The position numbers and the translations under genes are program-made. Below are positions 1 through 9,416 of a DNA stretch of 64,000 bases, one piece after another (within the stretch, counting starts at the first letter, position 1; every line of letters starts with the position of its first letter). The DNA lies in NCBI GenBank assembly GCA_036500965.1, contig DASYBC010000024.1, positions 53,962-117,961 on the forward strand, in the 5' to 3' direction. Origin of the DNA: AP-15 sp036500965. Its GTDB lineage: Bacteria; Pseudomonadota; Alphaproteobacteria; ATCC43930; CGMCC-115725. The notes beneath the pieces were generated by a model. It made no database searches, was not told the DNA's origin, and saw nothing but the letters and a program-made list of their open reading frames with translations.

Positions 1-2
1 AG

Positions 3-641
3 GGCGAGCCGATCCCGATCGCCCGCGCCGGCGACCATATCTTCGGCCTCGGTCTGGTCAACGACTGGTCGGCGCGTGATGTGCAGGGCTGGGAGTCGCA
101 GCCCTTGGGGCCGTTTCTCGGCAAGAATTTCGGCTCGACCGTCTCGCCCTGGGTCGTCACCGCCGAGGCGCTGGCGCCGTTCCGGGTGGCCCAGCCGGCG
201 CGGCCTGCCGGCGACCCCCGGCCATTGCCATATCTTTGGGACGACGCCGATCAGGCTGGGGGCGCCTTCGACATCGCGCTCGAAGCCTTTCTGCTGACCG
301 AGGGGCTGCGGGCCAAAGGGCTGCCGCCGCACCGCATGTCGGAGAGCAATACCACCGACCTCTACTGGACCCTGGCGCAACTGGTCGCGCACCATACGAG
401 CGGCGGCTGCAATCTCGGCGCCGGCGACCTGTTCGGCACCGGCACGATCTCCGGCCCGACCCGCGAGGGCTATGGCAGCCTGATGGAAGTGAGCGCCGAC
501 GGCACCAGGCCAACGACGCTCGCCTCGGGCGAGACCCGGACCTTTGTCGAGGATGGCGACGAGGTGATCTTCCGTGCCCATTGCCGCCGCGCCGACTACG
601 CGCCGATCGGCTTCGGCGAGTGCCGCGCGCGGATCGTCTGA
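3..641 (+). CDS. fahA: Fumarylacetoacetase, C-terminal part (cut by window edge)
   Basis: This is the last 212 residues of a fumarylacetoacetase-type hydrolase, which cleaves fumarylacetoacetate to fumarate and acetoacetate in tyrosine/homogentisate breakdown. The reading frame is open from base 3 with no start, so the N-terminal half lies outside the window. Recognisable family signatures are LVNDWSARDVQGWE, the following GPFLGKNF stretch, and near the end LGAGDLFGTGTISGP, which belongs to the FAH fold metal/substrate pocket. It is followed by acyl-CoA genes on the same strand after a 134-base gap. The family call is firm; the exact substrate is inferred from the close match to the FahA-type C-terminus rather than the shorter FAH-domain hydrolases. 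Confidence 0.88.
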   Translation, partial: GEPIPIARAGDHIFGLGLVNDWSARDVQGWESQPLGPFLGKNFGSTVSPWVVTAEALAPFRVAQPARPAGDPRPLPYLWDDADQAGGAFDIALEAFLLTEGLRAKGLPPHRMSESNTTDLYWTLAQLVAHHTSGGCNLGAGDLFGTGTISGPTREGYGSLMEVSADGTRPTTLASGETRTFVEDGDEVIFRAHCRRADYAPIGFGECRARIV

Positions 642-775
642 GCAGGGGGCAATTGCAAAGGACTGAACCCTGCGATGGCGAGACGGTCGGGCTGCAACTG
701 CCTCCGGTGGTTAACTCCTCGCGGTCGAACGGCTGCGGGTGGTAGCTTCCGCCCGAACATCGCGGAGACACAGAC

Positions 776-1588
776 ATGGCCGTTGTCGAGACCGAGCGTC
801 ACGGGCAGGTCCTGGTGGTGCGGATGAACCGCCCCGAGCGGTTGAATGCGCTCAATCAGGAAATGCGCACCCGGCTGGCCGAGACCTGGACCGAATTCCG
901 CCGCAGCGACCAATTCGAGGTCGCCATCTTCACCGGAACCGGGCGCGGCTTCTGCGCCGGCGAGGACATGCGCGAATCGCTTGCCGCCGGACGGCCGGGC
1001 GGCAGCCGGCCGGATATCGAGGACCCGTTCATGTCGGGCGCGCTCGAAAAGCCAGTCATCGCCGCGGTCAACGGCTATGCGATGGGCGGCGGCTTTATGC
1101 TGGTCGAGCGTACCGATCTGCGCGTTGCCGCGCGCGAGGCGATCTTCGAAGTATCCGAAGCCAAGCGCTGGCTGTTGGGCGGCTACAATCACGGCCACGT
1201 CGCCAATCTGCCCTATCCGATCGCGATGGAGATGGCGCTGGGCTTTCGCTTCACCGCCGAGCGCTTTTACCAGATCGGGTTTTTGAACCGCCTGGTCGAG
1301 GCCGATGAGCTGATGCCGAGCGCCATCGCGATGGCCGAGCACCTGTTGACCCTGCCGCCGGCTTCGCGGGTCAACACCGTCCACATGATGCGCCAAATGC
1401 GCCCGATGCCCGGGCCGGACCAGCAGCGTTTGGCGGCCGCCCTGCACGAGCACGGCGCCAAGAGCGACCTGATCGAGTCGCGCGCCGCCTTCGCCGAAAA
1501 GCGCCGGCCCAATTTCAAGGGCTGGGACGACCCGCAGGACCGCTATCGCCTCCCCACCCTCGACGCGGTCAAGGACGAGCCCGCCTGA
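776..1588 (+). CDS. Enoyl-CoA hydratase/isomerase family protein
   Basis: A 270-residue crotonase-fold protein that probably hydrates or isomerises an enoyl-CoA in a degradative pathway. The oxyanion-hole segments GRGFCAGEDM (about 57-65) and AMGGG (102-106) are present. Both positions matching the two catalytic glutamates of rat mitochondrial hydratase appear kept: E128 in SEAKRW and E152 in AMEM. The usual PGAGGTQ loop between them is replaced by a GGYNHGHVANL segment, so this is not a standard FadB/EchA hydratase and the substrate is unknown. The start is the ATG after CGGAGACACAGAC. It sits between a FahA gene and a CoA-transferase gene on the same strand, which suggests a small catabolic cluster. 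Confidence 0.85.
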   Translation: MAVVETERHGQVLVVRMNRPERLNALNQEMRTRLAETWTEFRRSDQFEVAIFTGTGRGFCAGEDMRESLAAGRPGGSRPDIEDPFMSGALEKPVIAAVNGYAMGGGFMLVERTDLRVAAREAIFEVSEAKRWLLGGYNHGHVANLPYPIAMEMALGFRFTAERFYQIGFLNRLVEADELMPSAIAMAEHLLTLPPASRVNTVHMMRQMRPMPGPDQQRLAAALHEHGAKSDLIESRAAFAEKRRPNFKGWDDPQDRYRLPTLDAVKDEPA

Positions 1589-1594
1589 TCGTCA

Positions 1595-1666
1595 CCCCCG
1601 CGAAAGCGGGGGCCCAGGGCGGCCTTTGAGGCCACTGACCCTGGGCTCCTGCTTGCGCAGGGAAGA
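1595..1666. repeat. Extragenic palindromic element (CCCCCG-CGAAAG-CGGGGG type)
   Basis: A perfect hairpin at 1595-1612 (arms CCCCCG/CGGGGG around CGAAAG) is followed by CCCAGGG and, about 30 bases on, its complement CCCTGGG, with a small GGCCTTTGAGGCC hairpin between them. The same core recurs at 9028, 24846 and 41111. It lies between two same-strand genes and may stop or stabilise the upstream transcript. Confidence 0.7.
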
Positions 1667-1702
1667 AGGAATCAATTTCCAGAGCGCAGAAGGACGAATC
1701 CA

Positions 1703-2898
1703 ATGGCCGACGGCAATGACCGCAACGGCCCGCTCGCCGGGCTCAAGGTGCTGGACCTGACCGAGCATATGGCCGGGCCGTTCTGCACGATGATCCTTGG
1801 CGATATGGGGGCTGAAATCGTCAAGCTCGAACGGCCGGGGAGAGGGGATTCGGTGCGCGCCTGGGGCGACGGCAGCGAGCGCAACCCCTATTTCCGCTAC
1901 ATCAACCGCAACAAGAAGGGGATCACCCTCGATTACAAAGAGCCCGAGGGCAAGGCGCTGTTCCTGCGGCTCGTCGCGGAGATGGACGTGCTGGTCGAGA
2001 ACTACCGGCCGCATGTGATGCCGCGCGCCGGGCTCGGCTTCGACGATCTGCATCGGCTGAACCCGCGGCTGATCTATGCCCAGCTGTCCGGGCTCGGCTA
2101 TGACGGACCCGCTGCCGGGCGCGGCGGCTTCGACCTGATCGCCCAAGGGATGGGCGGCATCATGCACGGACCGGCGAGCCCGACGGCCCGCCGACCTCGG
2201 TCGGATTGCCGATCTGCGACCTCGGCACCGGCATGTGGGCGGTCCAGGGCATCCTCGCCGCCCTTTACGAGCGCCAGCGCACCGGCGAGGGCCGGCTCGT
2301 CGAATGCTCGCTGTTGGAGACGGCGATCGGCTTCAGCTCATGGACCAGCGCGCAATGGCTCGCCGACGGCGAAGAGCCGACCCGGCAGGGCTCGCGCCAT
2401 CGCCAGAATGCGCCCTATCAGCGCATGCGGACCAAAAACGGCTATCTGATGATCGGCGCCGCCGGCGAAGCGATCTGGCAGCGCTGCGCCGAGGCATTGG
2501 GGCATCGGGAATGGTGCGACGACCCGCGCTTTGCCACCAACCGGCAGCGCCTGCAAAACCGCGCCGCGCTCGAAACCGTCATGGAGGACGTGCTCGCGAC
2601 CGAGGCGACCGAGCACTGGGTCGCAGTGCTCGATGCTGCCGGCGTGCCCTGCGGCCCGGTCTACAATTATGCGCAGATGTTCGCCGATCCGCAGGTGCGG
2701 CATCGCGGCCTCGTGCAATACGCGAGCGACCCGGAGATCGGCGACGTGCCGCATATCCGCACCCCGGTCAAGATCGGCGAAGCCGTGCGGGTGCGCGCCG
2801 TCGCCCCCAAGCTCGGCCAGCACAATGCCGAGATCTTTGGCCGGCTCGGGGTAAGCGCGAGCGAGCTCGGGCGGCTGCGCGCCAAGCGCGTCCTGTGA
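1703..2898 (+). pseudogene. Family III CoA-transferase (CaiB/BaiF), frameshifted
   Basis: Together the two frames encode a roughly 398-residue type III CoA-transferase, the normal family length. The first frame (from ATG 1703) carries the N-terminal signature LAGLKVLDLTEHMAGPFCTMILGDMGAEIVKLE. The second supplies GEPDGPPTSVGLPICDLGTG, containing the likely catalytic Asp, and the C-terminal domain through LGQHNAEI. The frame changes after the CAC codon at 2165-2167, where one base is missing before ACCGGCGAG (2170). Without it, the first frame runs on into unrelated residues to 2449. The protein would transfer CoA between carboxylic acids; the substrate is unknown. The lesion is either a real mutation or a single-base sequence error; everything else looks intact. 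Confidence 0.85.
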
Positions 2899-3146
2899 TT
2901 TGGCCGTCGCCGCCGCCTGGCATGAATCGCCGGCCTTCACCGCGCGCGCGAACGGGCGGCGCTGGGGTGGACCGAGGCGCCGACCCTGATGCCGAGACCC
3001 ATGCGCCCGACGCCGATTACGCTGAGGTCCGGCGCCACTTCGACGACGAGGAGCTGGCCGATCTGACGGTCCTCATTGGCATGATCAGTTTGTGGAACCG
3101 TCTGGCGATCGGCTTCCGCTATCAGCCCGATCGCCGCATCGGGTGA
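2897..3146 (+). pseudogene. AhpD-like (carboxymuconolactone decarboxylase family) C-terminal remnant
   Basis: The stretch encodes the C-terminal half of an AhpD-type alkylhydroperoxidase-fold protein split over three frames. The pieces are AAAWHESPAFTAR, then ERAALGWTEAPTL, then HAPDADYAEVRRHFDDEELAD followed by LTVLIGMISLWNRLAIGFR. Joined, they match the family ending (TxREKAAL-W-EA ... DLT-AI--INAWNRLAI-FR). Frame changes fall in the GCGCGCGCG run near 2945-2954 and near 2988. The N-terminal CxxC part is absent and the gene begins directly on the stop of the CoA-transferase, so this is a truncated and decayed gene. Confidence 0.75.
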
Positions 3147-3171
3147 TGGGCATTTGCGTCGGTGGCGGAAT

Positions 3172-3184
3172 CTCATTATATGAG
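3172..3184. promoter_or_regulatory. Palindrome upstream of vapBC (candidate operator)
   Basis: CTCAT-TAT-ATGAG is a perfect 5-base inverted repeat 27 bases before the antitoxin start, in an AT-rich stretch unlike its surroundings. VapB-type antitoxins usually bind such palindromes to repress their own operon. The assignment is by position and symmetry only. Confidence 0.5.
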
Positions 3185-3210
3185 TAAGTATGTAATTTTG
3201 AGAGAATGAC

Positions 3211-3465
3211 ATGCCGCATGTCGTTACGATCAATCGGCCAGATGTGGTCGCGCTGATCGAACAGGCCGCAAGAAAGCTGACCCGAGGCAACAAGACCGAG
3301 GCGGTGGCTTTGGCCTTGCGGCATTTGCTCGACGAGGACGCCCGTGCGGGCTCGCTGTTCGGTGCTCACCCCGGATCGGTGCGGGTTCGCGAAGGAGTCG
3401 ACCTGATGGCACCGGCCCTTGATGTCGCACCTGACGCCGAGACCGGGCGGGAAGTCGAGCGGTGA
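3211..3465 (+). CDS. vapB: VapB-type antitoxin
   Basis: An 84-residue protein with an N-terminal ribbon-helix-helix-like segment (VVTINRPDVVALIEQAARKL then NKTEAVALALRHLLDE) typical of VapB antitoxins, and an acidic, proline-rich C-terminal tail that would wrap the toxin. It overlaps the downstream PIN-domain gene by four bases (GTGA), so the two are translationally coupled. It would neutralise that toxin and, with it, repress the operon through the palindrome just upstream. The start ATG follows GAGAGAATGAC. Confidence 0.8.
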   Translation: MPHVVTINRPDVVALIEQAARKLTRGNKTEAVALALRHLLDEDARAGSLFGAHPGSVRVREGVDLMAPALDVAPDAETGREVER

Positions 3466-3890
3466 CGGATACCCTGCTCCTCGATACGCATATCGCTCTT
3501 TGGCTCGACAGCGGCGATGCCCGACTGCGCCGCTCGACCCGCGCTCTGATCGATGATTGCTGGCGGGGCGGCGGAACCATTTGCTTCAGCGCCATTACCG
3601 CCTGGGAGATCGCGCTGCTCGTCGACACCGGGCGGATCGAGCTTGATCTTCCCGTCGAGGCCTGGGTTTCCCGATTTCTGGAACGTCCAGGCATCAGCCC
3701 GGCACCGCTCGGCCATCGTGCCGCCGCGCGCAGCTATCAGCTTCATCATCTCGCGCATCGCGATCCGGCGGATCGGCTGCTGATCGCCACGGCGATCGAG
3801 CTTTCCTGCCCTCTCGTCACCTATGACGAGCGCATCGCCGATTTCGGCAGGAGGCATGGCCGACAGTGCGGGCTCGCCGTTGCCGCGTAA
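3462..3890 (+). CDS. vapC: VapC-type PIN-domain ribonuclease toxin
   Basis: A 142-residue PIN-domain toxin. The acidic active-site residues are visible: D in LLLDTHIALW near the N-terminus, E in TAWEIALL near residue 45, and the DPADRLL plus VTYDERI pairs near the C-terminus. Enzymes of this family cleave tRNA or rRNA when freed from the antitoxin. The start is a GTG overlapping the stop of vapB. It ends 17 bases before the convergent parC stop, leaving almost no space between the two genes. Confidence 0.85.
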   Translation: MTDTLLLDTHIALWLDSGDARLRRSTRALIDDCWRGGGTICFSAITAWEIALLVDTGRIELDLPVEAWVSRFLERPGISPAPLGHRAAARSYQLHHLAHRDPADRLLIATAIELSCPLVTYDERIADFGRRHGRQCGLAVAA

Positions 3891-3907
3891 CCCGCAGTCG
3901 AGAAAGC

Positions 3908-6136
<2,229 letters not shown>

Positions 6137-6157
6137 TTAATCGATAACCTGGGTTGT

Positions 6158-6901
6158 TCAGCTGCCGATGTTACCAGCCGCGGCTCGCTGCTGCAGGCGC
6201 TGGGCCAGGCGCGCGCGCGCCGGCGGCAAAGTGCGGCCTTGCGGCAACAGGACGTGGTGCAGCAGGAAATGCCCGGTCAGGCGGAGGCCGGCTGCGATCT
6301 CGGCGCCGTCGGCAGCCGCTTCGCTCCACAAAAAAGCTGGCAGTCTTAAGAGCTTGTCGTGATATGGCCGGCCTGCGGCGCGACACACCACGCGGCCCGA
6401 GCGGGGCGAAACATAAGCGAGGTCGGTGGTGACGCCGGTGGCGGCGCACTGGGTCAGATCAAGGCCAAAGCCGAGTGCTGCAAGCAGGCTGCACTCCCAT
6501 TCGACATAGCGGGCCGGCCAGTTGCCCGCCGAATCGAGGGCCTGGAGCAGGGCCGCGAATGCAGCGAATACATCGCCATGCGGCTCGCGCTCGGGCAAGG
6601 TGGCGGCAACCGTCGCGGCGGCCGCGGCGAGACCGGCGAGCCGGTCGGGGTCGCCGATCAGGCGGGCGGCGTGCGCACGCGCCAATTCGCAGGCGAGGGT
6701 GCCGAGATGTTCCGATAGGCGCCCGCGCCAAACCGCCGCGACCTCGTTCCCCGGCTGCAGCACGGCGCGGGCCTTGGGCGATTGGCCGCCGCGCACCAGC
6801 CCTAGATGCCGGCCGTGCTCGCGGGTCAATAGCTCGACGATCACCCCGCTCTCGCCATGTCGCCGCGCCGCCACGACGAACCCCTCGTCCCGCCATTCCA
6901 C
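6158..6901 (-). CDS. recO: DNA repair protein RecO
   Basis: A 247-residue RecO, which anneals strands and loads RecA with RecR in gap repair. The N-terminal OB fold is recognisable from WRDEGFVVAARRHGESGVIVELLTREHGRHLGLVRGG, and the helical C-terminal domain from YVEWECSLLAALGFGLDLTQCA. That domain lacks the four-cysteine zinc motif of some homologues; only the first Cys of the region remains. The start is a GTG at 6901 after an A-rich GAGAAGAAAAAAAG leader, 12 bases after era. The position between era and parC is conserved in this class. Confidence 0.92.
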   Translation of the reverse strand: MEWRDEGFVVAARRHGESGVIVELLTREHGRHLGLVRGGQSPKARAVLQPGNEVAAVWRGRLSEHLGTLACELARAHAARLIGDPDRLAGLAAAAATVAATLPEREPHGDVFAAFAALLQALDSAGNWPARYVEWECSLLAALGFGLDLTQCAATGVTTDLAYVSPRSGRVVCRAAGRPYHDKLLRLPAFLWSEAAADGAEIAAGLRLTGHFLLHHVLLPQGRTLPPARARLAQRLQQRAAAGNIGS

Positions 6902-6913
6902 CTTTTTTTCTTC

Positions 6914-7828
6914 TCAGGCGTTGTAATCGAGCCCGAGGGCCATAAAGCGCTCGCGGTCCTCGCCCCAGTTCTGCCGCACCTTGACGAACAGGAACAGGTG
7001 GACCCGGCGCTCCAGCAGGCGCTCGAGCTCGGCGCGGGCGCGGGCGCCGATTGTCTTGATCCGCTGGCCGCCTTCGCCAAGCACGATCGCCCGCTGGCTC
7101 GCCCGCTCGACATAGATCACCTGCTCGATACGCGCGCTGCCGTCGCGCCGGTTCTCCCAGCTCTCGGTCTCGACCGTCGAGGCGTAAGGCAACTCGTCGT
7201 GCAATTGCAGAAAGACCTGCTCGCGGGTGATTTCGGCGGCGATCAGCCGCTCGGGCGCGTCCGACAGCTGATCTTCGGGAAAGAGCCATGGGCCTGCTGG
7301 CACCGCGCCGGCGAGATGCCGCTTCAAATCCTCGACGCCATCGCCATTGAGCCCGGAGATCATAAAGACCGGGTCGAACCGGCCTTCCTTCGACATCGTC
7401 GCAGCAAGCCCAAGCAACGCGTCGCGGCGCACGAGATCGATCTTGTTCAGCGCCAGCACCGAGCTGCGGCCGCGCTGGGCCAGGCGATCGAGGATGCGCC
7501 GCGTGTCCCGGTCGAGCCCGCGCGCAGCGTCGACCAGCAGCACGGTCGCGTCGGCATCCTCGGCCCCCGACCAGGCCGCCGACACCATCGCCCGGTCGAG
7601 CCGGCGGCGCGGCGCGAAAATGCCCGGCGTGTCGACATAGACGAGCTGCGCCTTTCCCTCGATCGCGATGCCGAGCAGCCGGCTGCGCGTCGTCTGGGCC
7701 TTCGGCGTCACGATCGCCAGCTTGTGGCCGACGAGACGATTCAACAGCGTCGATTTGCCGGCATTGGGCGCACCGATCAGCGCGACATAGCCGCAGCGGG
7801 TCGGCGCGGGCTCGGAGAGCTCAGCCAT
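6914..7828 (-). CDS. era: GTPase Era, 16S rRNA maturation factor
   Basis: A 304-residue Era GTPase that binds the 3' end of 16S rRNA and checks 30S assembly. The G1 loop GAPNAGKS lies at residues 19-26, followed by the switch region QTTRSRLLGI, G3 VDTPGIF and G4 NKIDLV. A C-terminal KH domain (GEGGQRIKTIGARARAELE) ends in the family motif VKVRQNWGEDRERF. An in-frame TTG at 7846 is also possible, but the ATG at 7828 gives the usual N-terminus. The start lies 21 bases after the deacetylase gene, and recO follows, so co-transcription is likely. Confidence 0.94.
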   Translation of the reverse strand: MAELSEPAPTRCGYVALIGAPNAGKSTLLNRLVGHKLAIVTPKAQTTRSRLLGIAIEGKAQLVYVDTPGIFAPRRRLDRAMVSAAWSGAEDADATVLLVDAARGLDRDTRRILDRLAQRGRSSVLALNKIDLVRRDALLGLAATMSKEGRFDPVFMISGLNGDGVEDLKRHLAGAVPAGPWLFPEDQLSDAPERLIAAEITREQVFLQLHDELPYASTVETESWENRRDGSARIEQVIYVERASQRAIVLGEGGQRIKTIGARARAELERLLERRVHLFLFVKVRQNWGEDRERFMALGLDYNA

Positions 7829-7849
7829 CAACCCGAGCCGCCGCAACCT

Positions 7850-8764
7850 TTAAGCCGCGTGATGCTTGGCCCAATCGACCACCTCGGCATGGGTTGCGAA
7901 CCACACGCCCTCTTTCGCCTTGGCGTGGCGGATGATCTCGTGGAGGATCCAGATGCGCGAGCGATAGCCGATCACATGCGGGTGCATCGTCAATTGGAAC
8001 AGGCCGCGCTCGGCATGGGCCGCGTCGAGCTCGCGGCGGAAGATATCGAACACGTCGCCGGGCGGCGTATAGGGCCGCAACGCCGAAAACCGGTTCATCA
8101 TGAAATAAACGGCGTCGTCGCGCACCCATTCGACCGGCAATTCGACGACCCCGGTCGAAGCGCCGTCGAACAGCAATTCGTAGCAATCCTCGTCCGACAT
8201 CAGCGACGAATCATAGGTGAGCCCCATCTCCTGCTCGATTTCCAGAGTGTGCCAGCTGAAATCCCAGGACGGCGTGCGCAAGCCGACCGGCCGCACCCCG
8301 CTGGTTTTTTCGAGCGCATCGGCCGAGCGGAGCATCAAATCGCGTTCGGCCTCGCGCGGCAGCACCGAATTCAGCTCATGGATCCAGCCATGGATGCCGA
8401 TCTCGTGGCCTTCGGCGATCACCCGGCGCTGCTCGTCGGGGTGCAGCAGCGCGGTCACCGCGGGCACATAAAAGCTGGCCTTGACCGAGTGCTTTTCCAG
8501 CACCTTCAAGATGCGCGGCACACCGACCCGGCTGCCGTATTGGCCCCAGGCGAGCCGGCCGATCGAGTTGCCGCCATCGCGCAGGTCGCTCGTTTCATGA
8601 TCGCTGTCGAACGACAAGGCGACCGCGCAGCGCGCCCCGCCCGGCCATTCCGCCGGCCGCAGCGGCCGCCCGGCGCGGACCCGCGCGACCCGCCTGCGCC
8701 ACTCCTCGTCCGGCCACTGCCAAGGTTCGAGCTTCGGTTTGAGACCGGGTTCGCCAGCGCTCAT
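7850..8764 (-). CDS. Polysaccharide deacetylase (NodB-fold) family protein
   Basis: A 304-residue NodB-homology hydrolase of the allantoinase/peptidoglycan-deacetylase-like branch. Metal-ligand motifs are visible: SFDSDHET (motif 1, with Asp and His) and HEIGIHGWIHE (motif 2, His-x3-His). RTPSWDFS corresponds to motif 3, and TMHPHVIGYRSR supplies the late catalytic His. There is no signal peptide, so a cytoplasmic small-molecule amide hydrolase is as likely as a cell-wall enzyme. The ATG at 8764 was chosen because AGGAGGA lies just upstream; a longer frame would run through the tRNA gene. It heads the era-recO-parC run. Confidence 0.82.
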   Translation of the reverse strand: MSAGEPGLKPKLEPWQWPDEEWRRRVARVRAGRPLRPAEWPGGARCAVALSFDSDHETSDLRDGGNSIGRLAWGQYGSRVGVPRILKVLEKHSVKASFYVPAVTALLHPDEQRRVIAEGHEIGIHGWIHELNSVLPREAERDLMLRSADALEKTSGVRPVGLRTPSWDFSWHTLEIEQEMGLTYDSSLMSDEDCYELLFDGASTGVVELPVEWVRDDAVYFMMNRFSALRPYTPPGDVFDIFRRELDAAHAERGLFQLTMHPHVIGYRSRIWILHEIIRHAKAKEGVWFATHAEVVDWAKHHAA

Positions 8765-8813
8765 GCCGTCCTCCTCATCCTCCGTGCCGTGCCCGGCGGC
8801 GAGGGAACGGGAT

Positions 8814-8890
8814 TGGTCGGAGCGGTGAGATTCGAACTCACGACCCCCAGCACCCCATGCTGATGCGCTACCAGCCTGCGCTACGCTCCG
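8814..8890 (-). tRNA. tRNA-Pro (GGG anticodon)
   Basis: The complement folds as a 77-base tRNA: acceptor CGGAGCG/CGCTCCG, D stem GCGC/GCGC with loop AGGCTGGTA, anticodon stem TCAGC/GCTGG (one U-G pair) and loop ATGGGGT with anticodon GGG. A five-base variable loop, a T stem GTGAG/CTCAC and the loop TTCGAAT follow. The discriminator is A and CCA is encoded. It reads CCC and CCU proline codons. It lies just upstream of the deacetylase operon on the same strand. Confidence 0.95.
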
Positions 8891-9416
8891 ACCGGGGCGG
8901 CTCCCGCCGAGGCGCGCATCATAAACGCGCACCCCCGGCCGCGCAACCGAGCCCGTCAAGGTGATGGAGCAGTTTTATCGCACCAGTCACCGCTGTTAGA
9001 GCGCGTTCCGATCATATTGACCGGTCACTCCCGCAAAAGCGGGAGCCCAGGCCTGCCCCCCTGTTCGCCCCATAGCATCTCTGGCATGAACGGCGGCGAG
9101 CGACTTCACGGTGGCCCCTGGACCCCGCTTGCGCAAGGCGACGAGGAGTGGTGCAGCTTGACCGCAACGAACTCAGATCCTGATGACAAACCACGGCTTG
9201 CGGCCGCTCGGCGTAGGCCGGGCTTGGCCCACGTCTCTCAGGCTCAGCCGGAGTTTCATTGGAGCACCATTTGAGCGGGGTCGCAGGCGCGCCGCGCCGG
9301 CAAGCTGGCCAAAAAGCATGGCGAGGGGTTGGTTCTTGCAGGTCAGTCGGCGCCCCGCGCGTCCACCCGATGCGCTGCCGCCAGCCGCTCAAAATCATCC
9401 AGACCCCGGAGTTGCA
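8891..9416. other. Intergenic region with no supported gene
   Basis: About 525 bases between the tRNA and the DNA ligase stop. Apart from the extragenic hairpin at 9028-9045, no frame here has a plausible start signal or recognisable protein; the short open frames overlap one another on both strands. Confidence 0.5.
9028..9045. repeat. Extragenic hairpin CTCCCGCAAAAGCGGGAG
   Basis: A perfect 7-base inverted repeat around AAAA, a variant of the CCCGCGAAAGCGGG family seen at 1595, 24846 and 41111. The flank GAGCCCAGGCC echoes GGCCCAGGG next to the 1595 copy, showing shared descent beyond the hairpin itself. Confidence 0.7.

Noticed and set aside
6857..8863. 668-codon + strand frame opposite era and the deacetylase
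   Set aside because: It overlaps three solid minus-strand features including a tRNA, and its translation is an Arg/Asp/His-rich shadow pattern.
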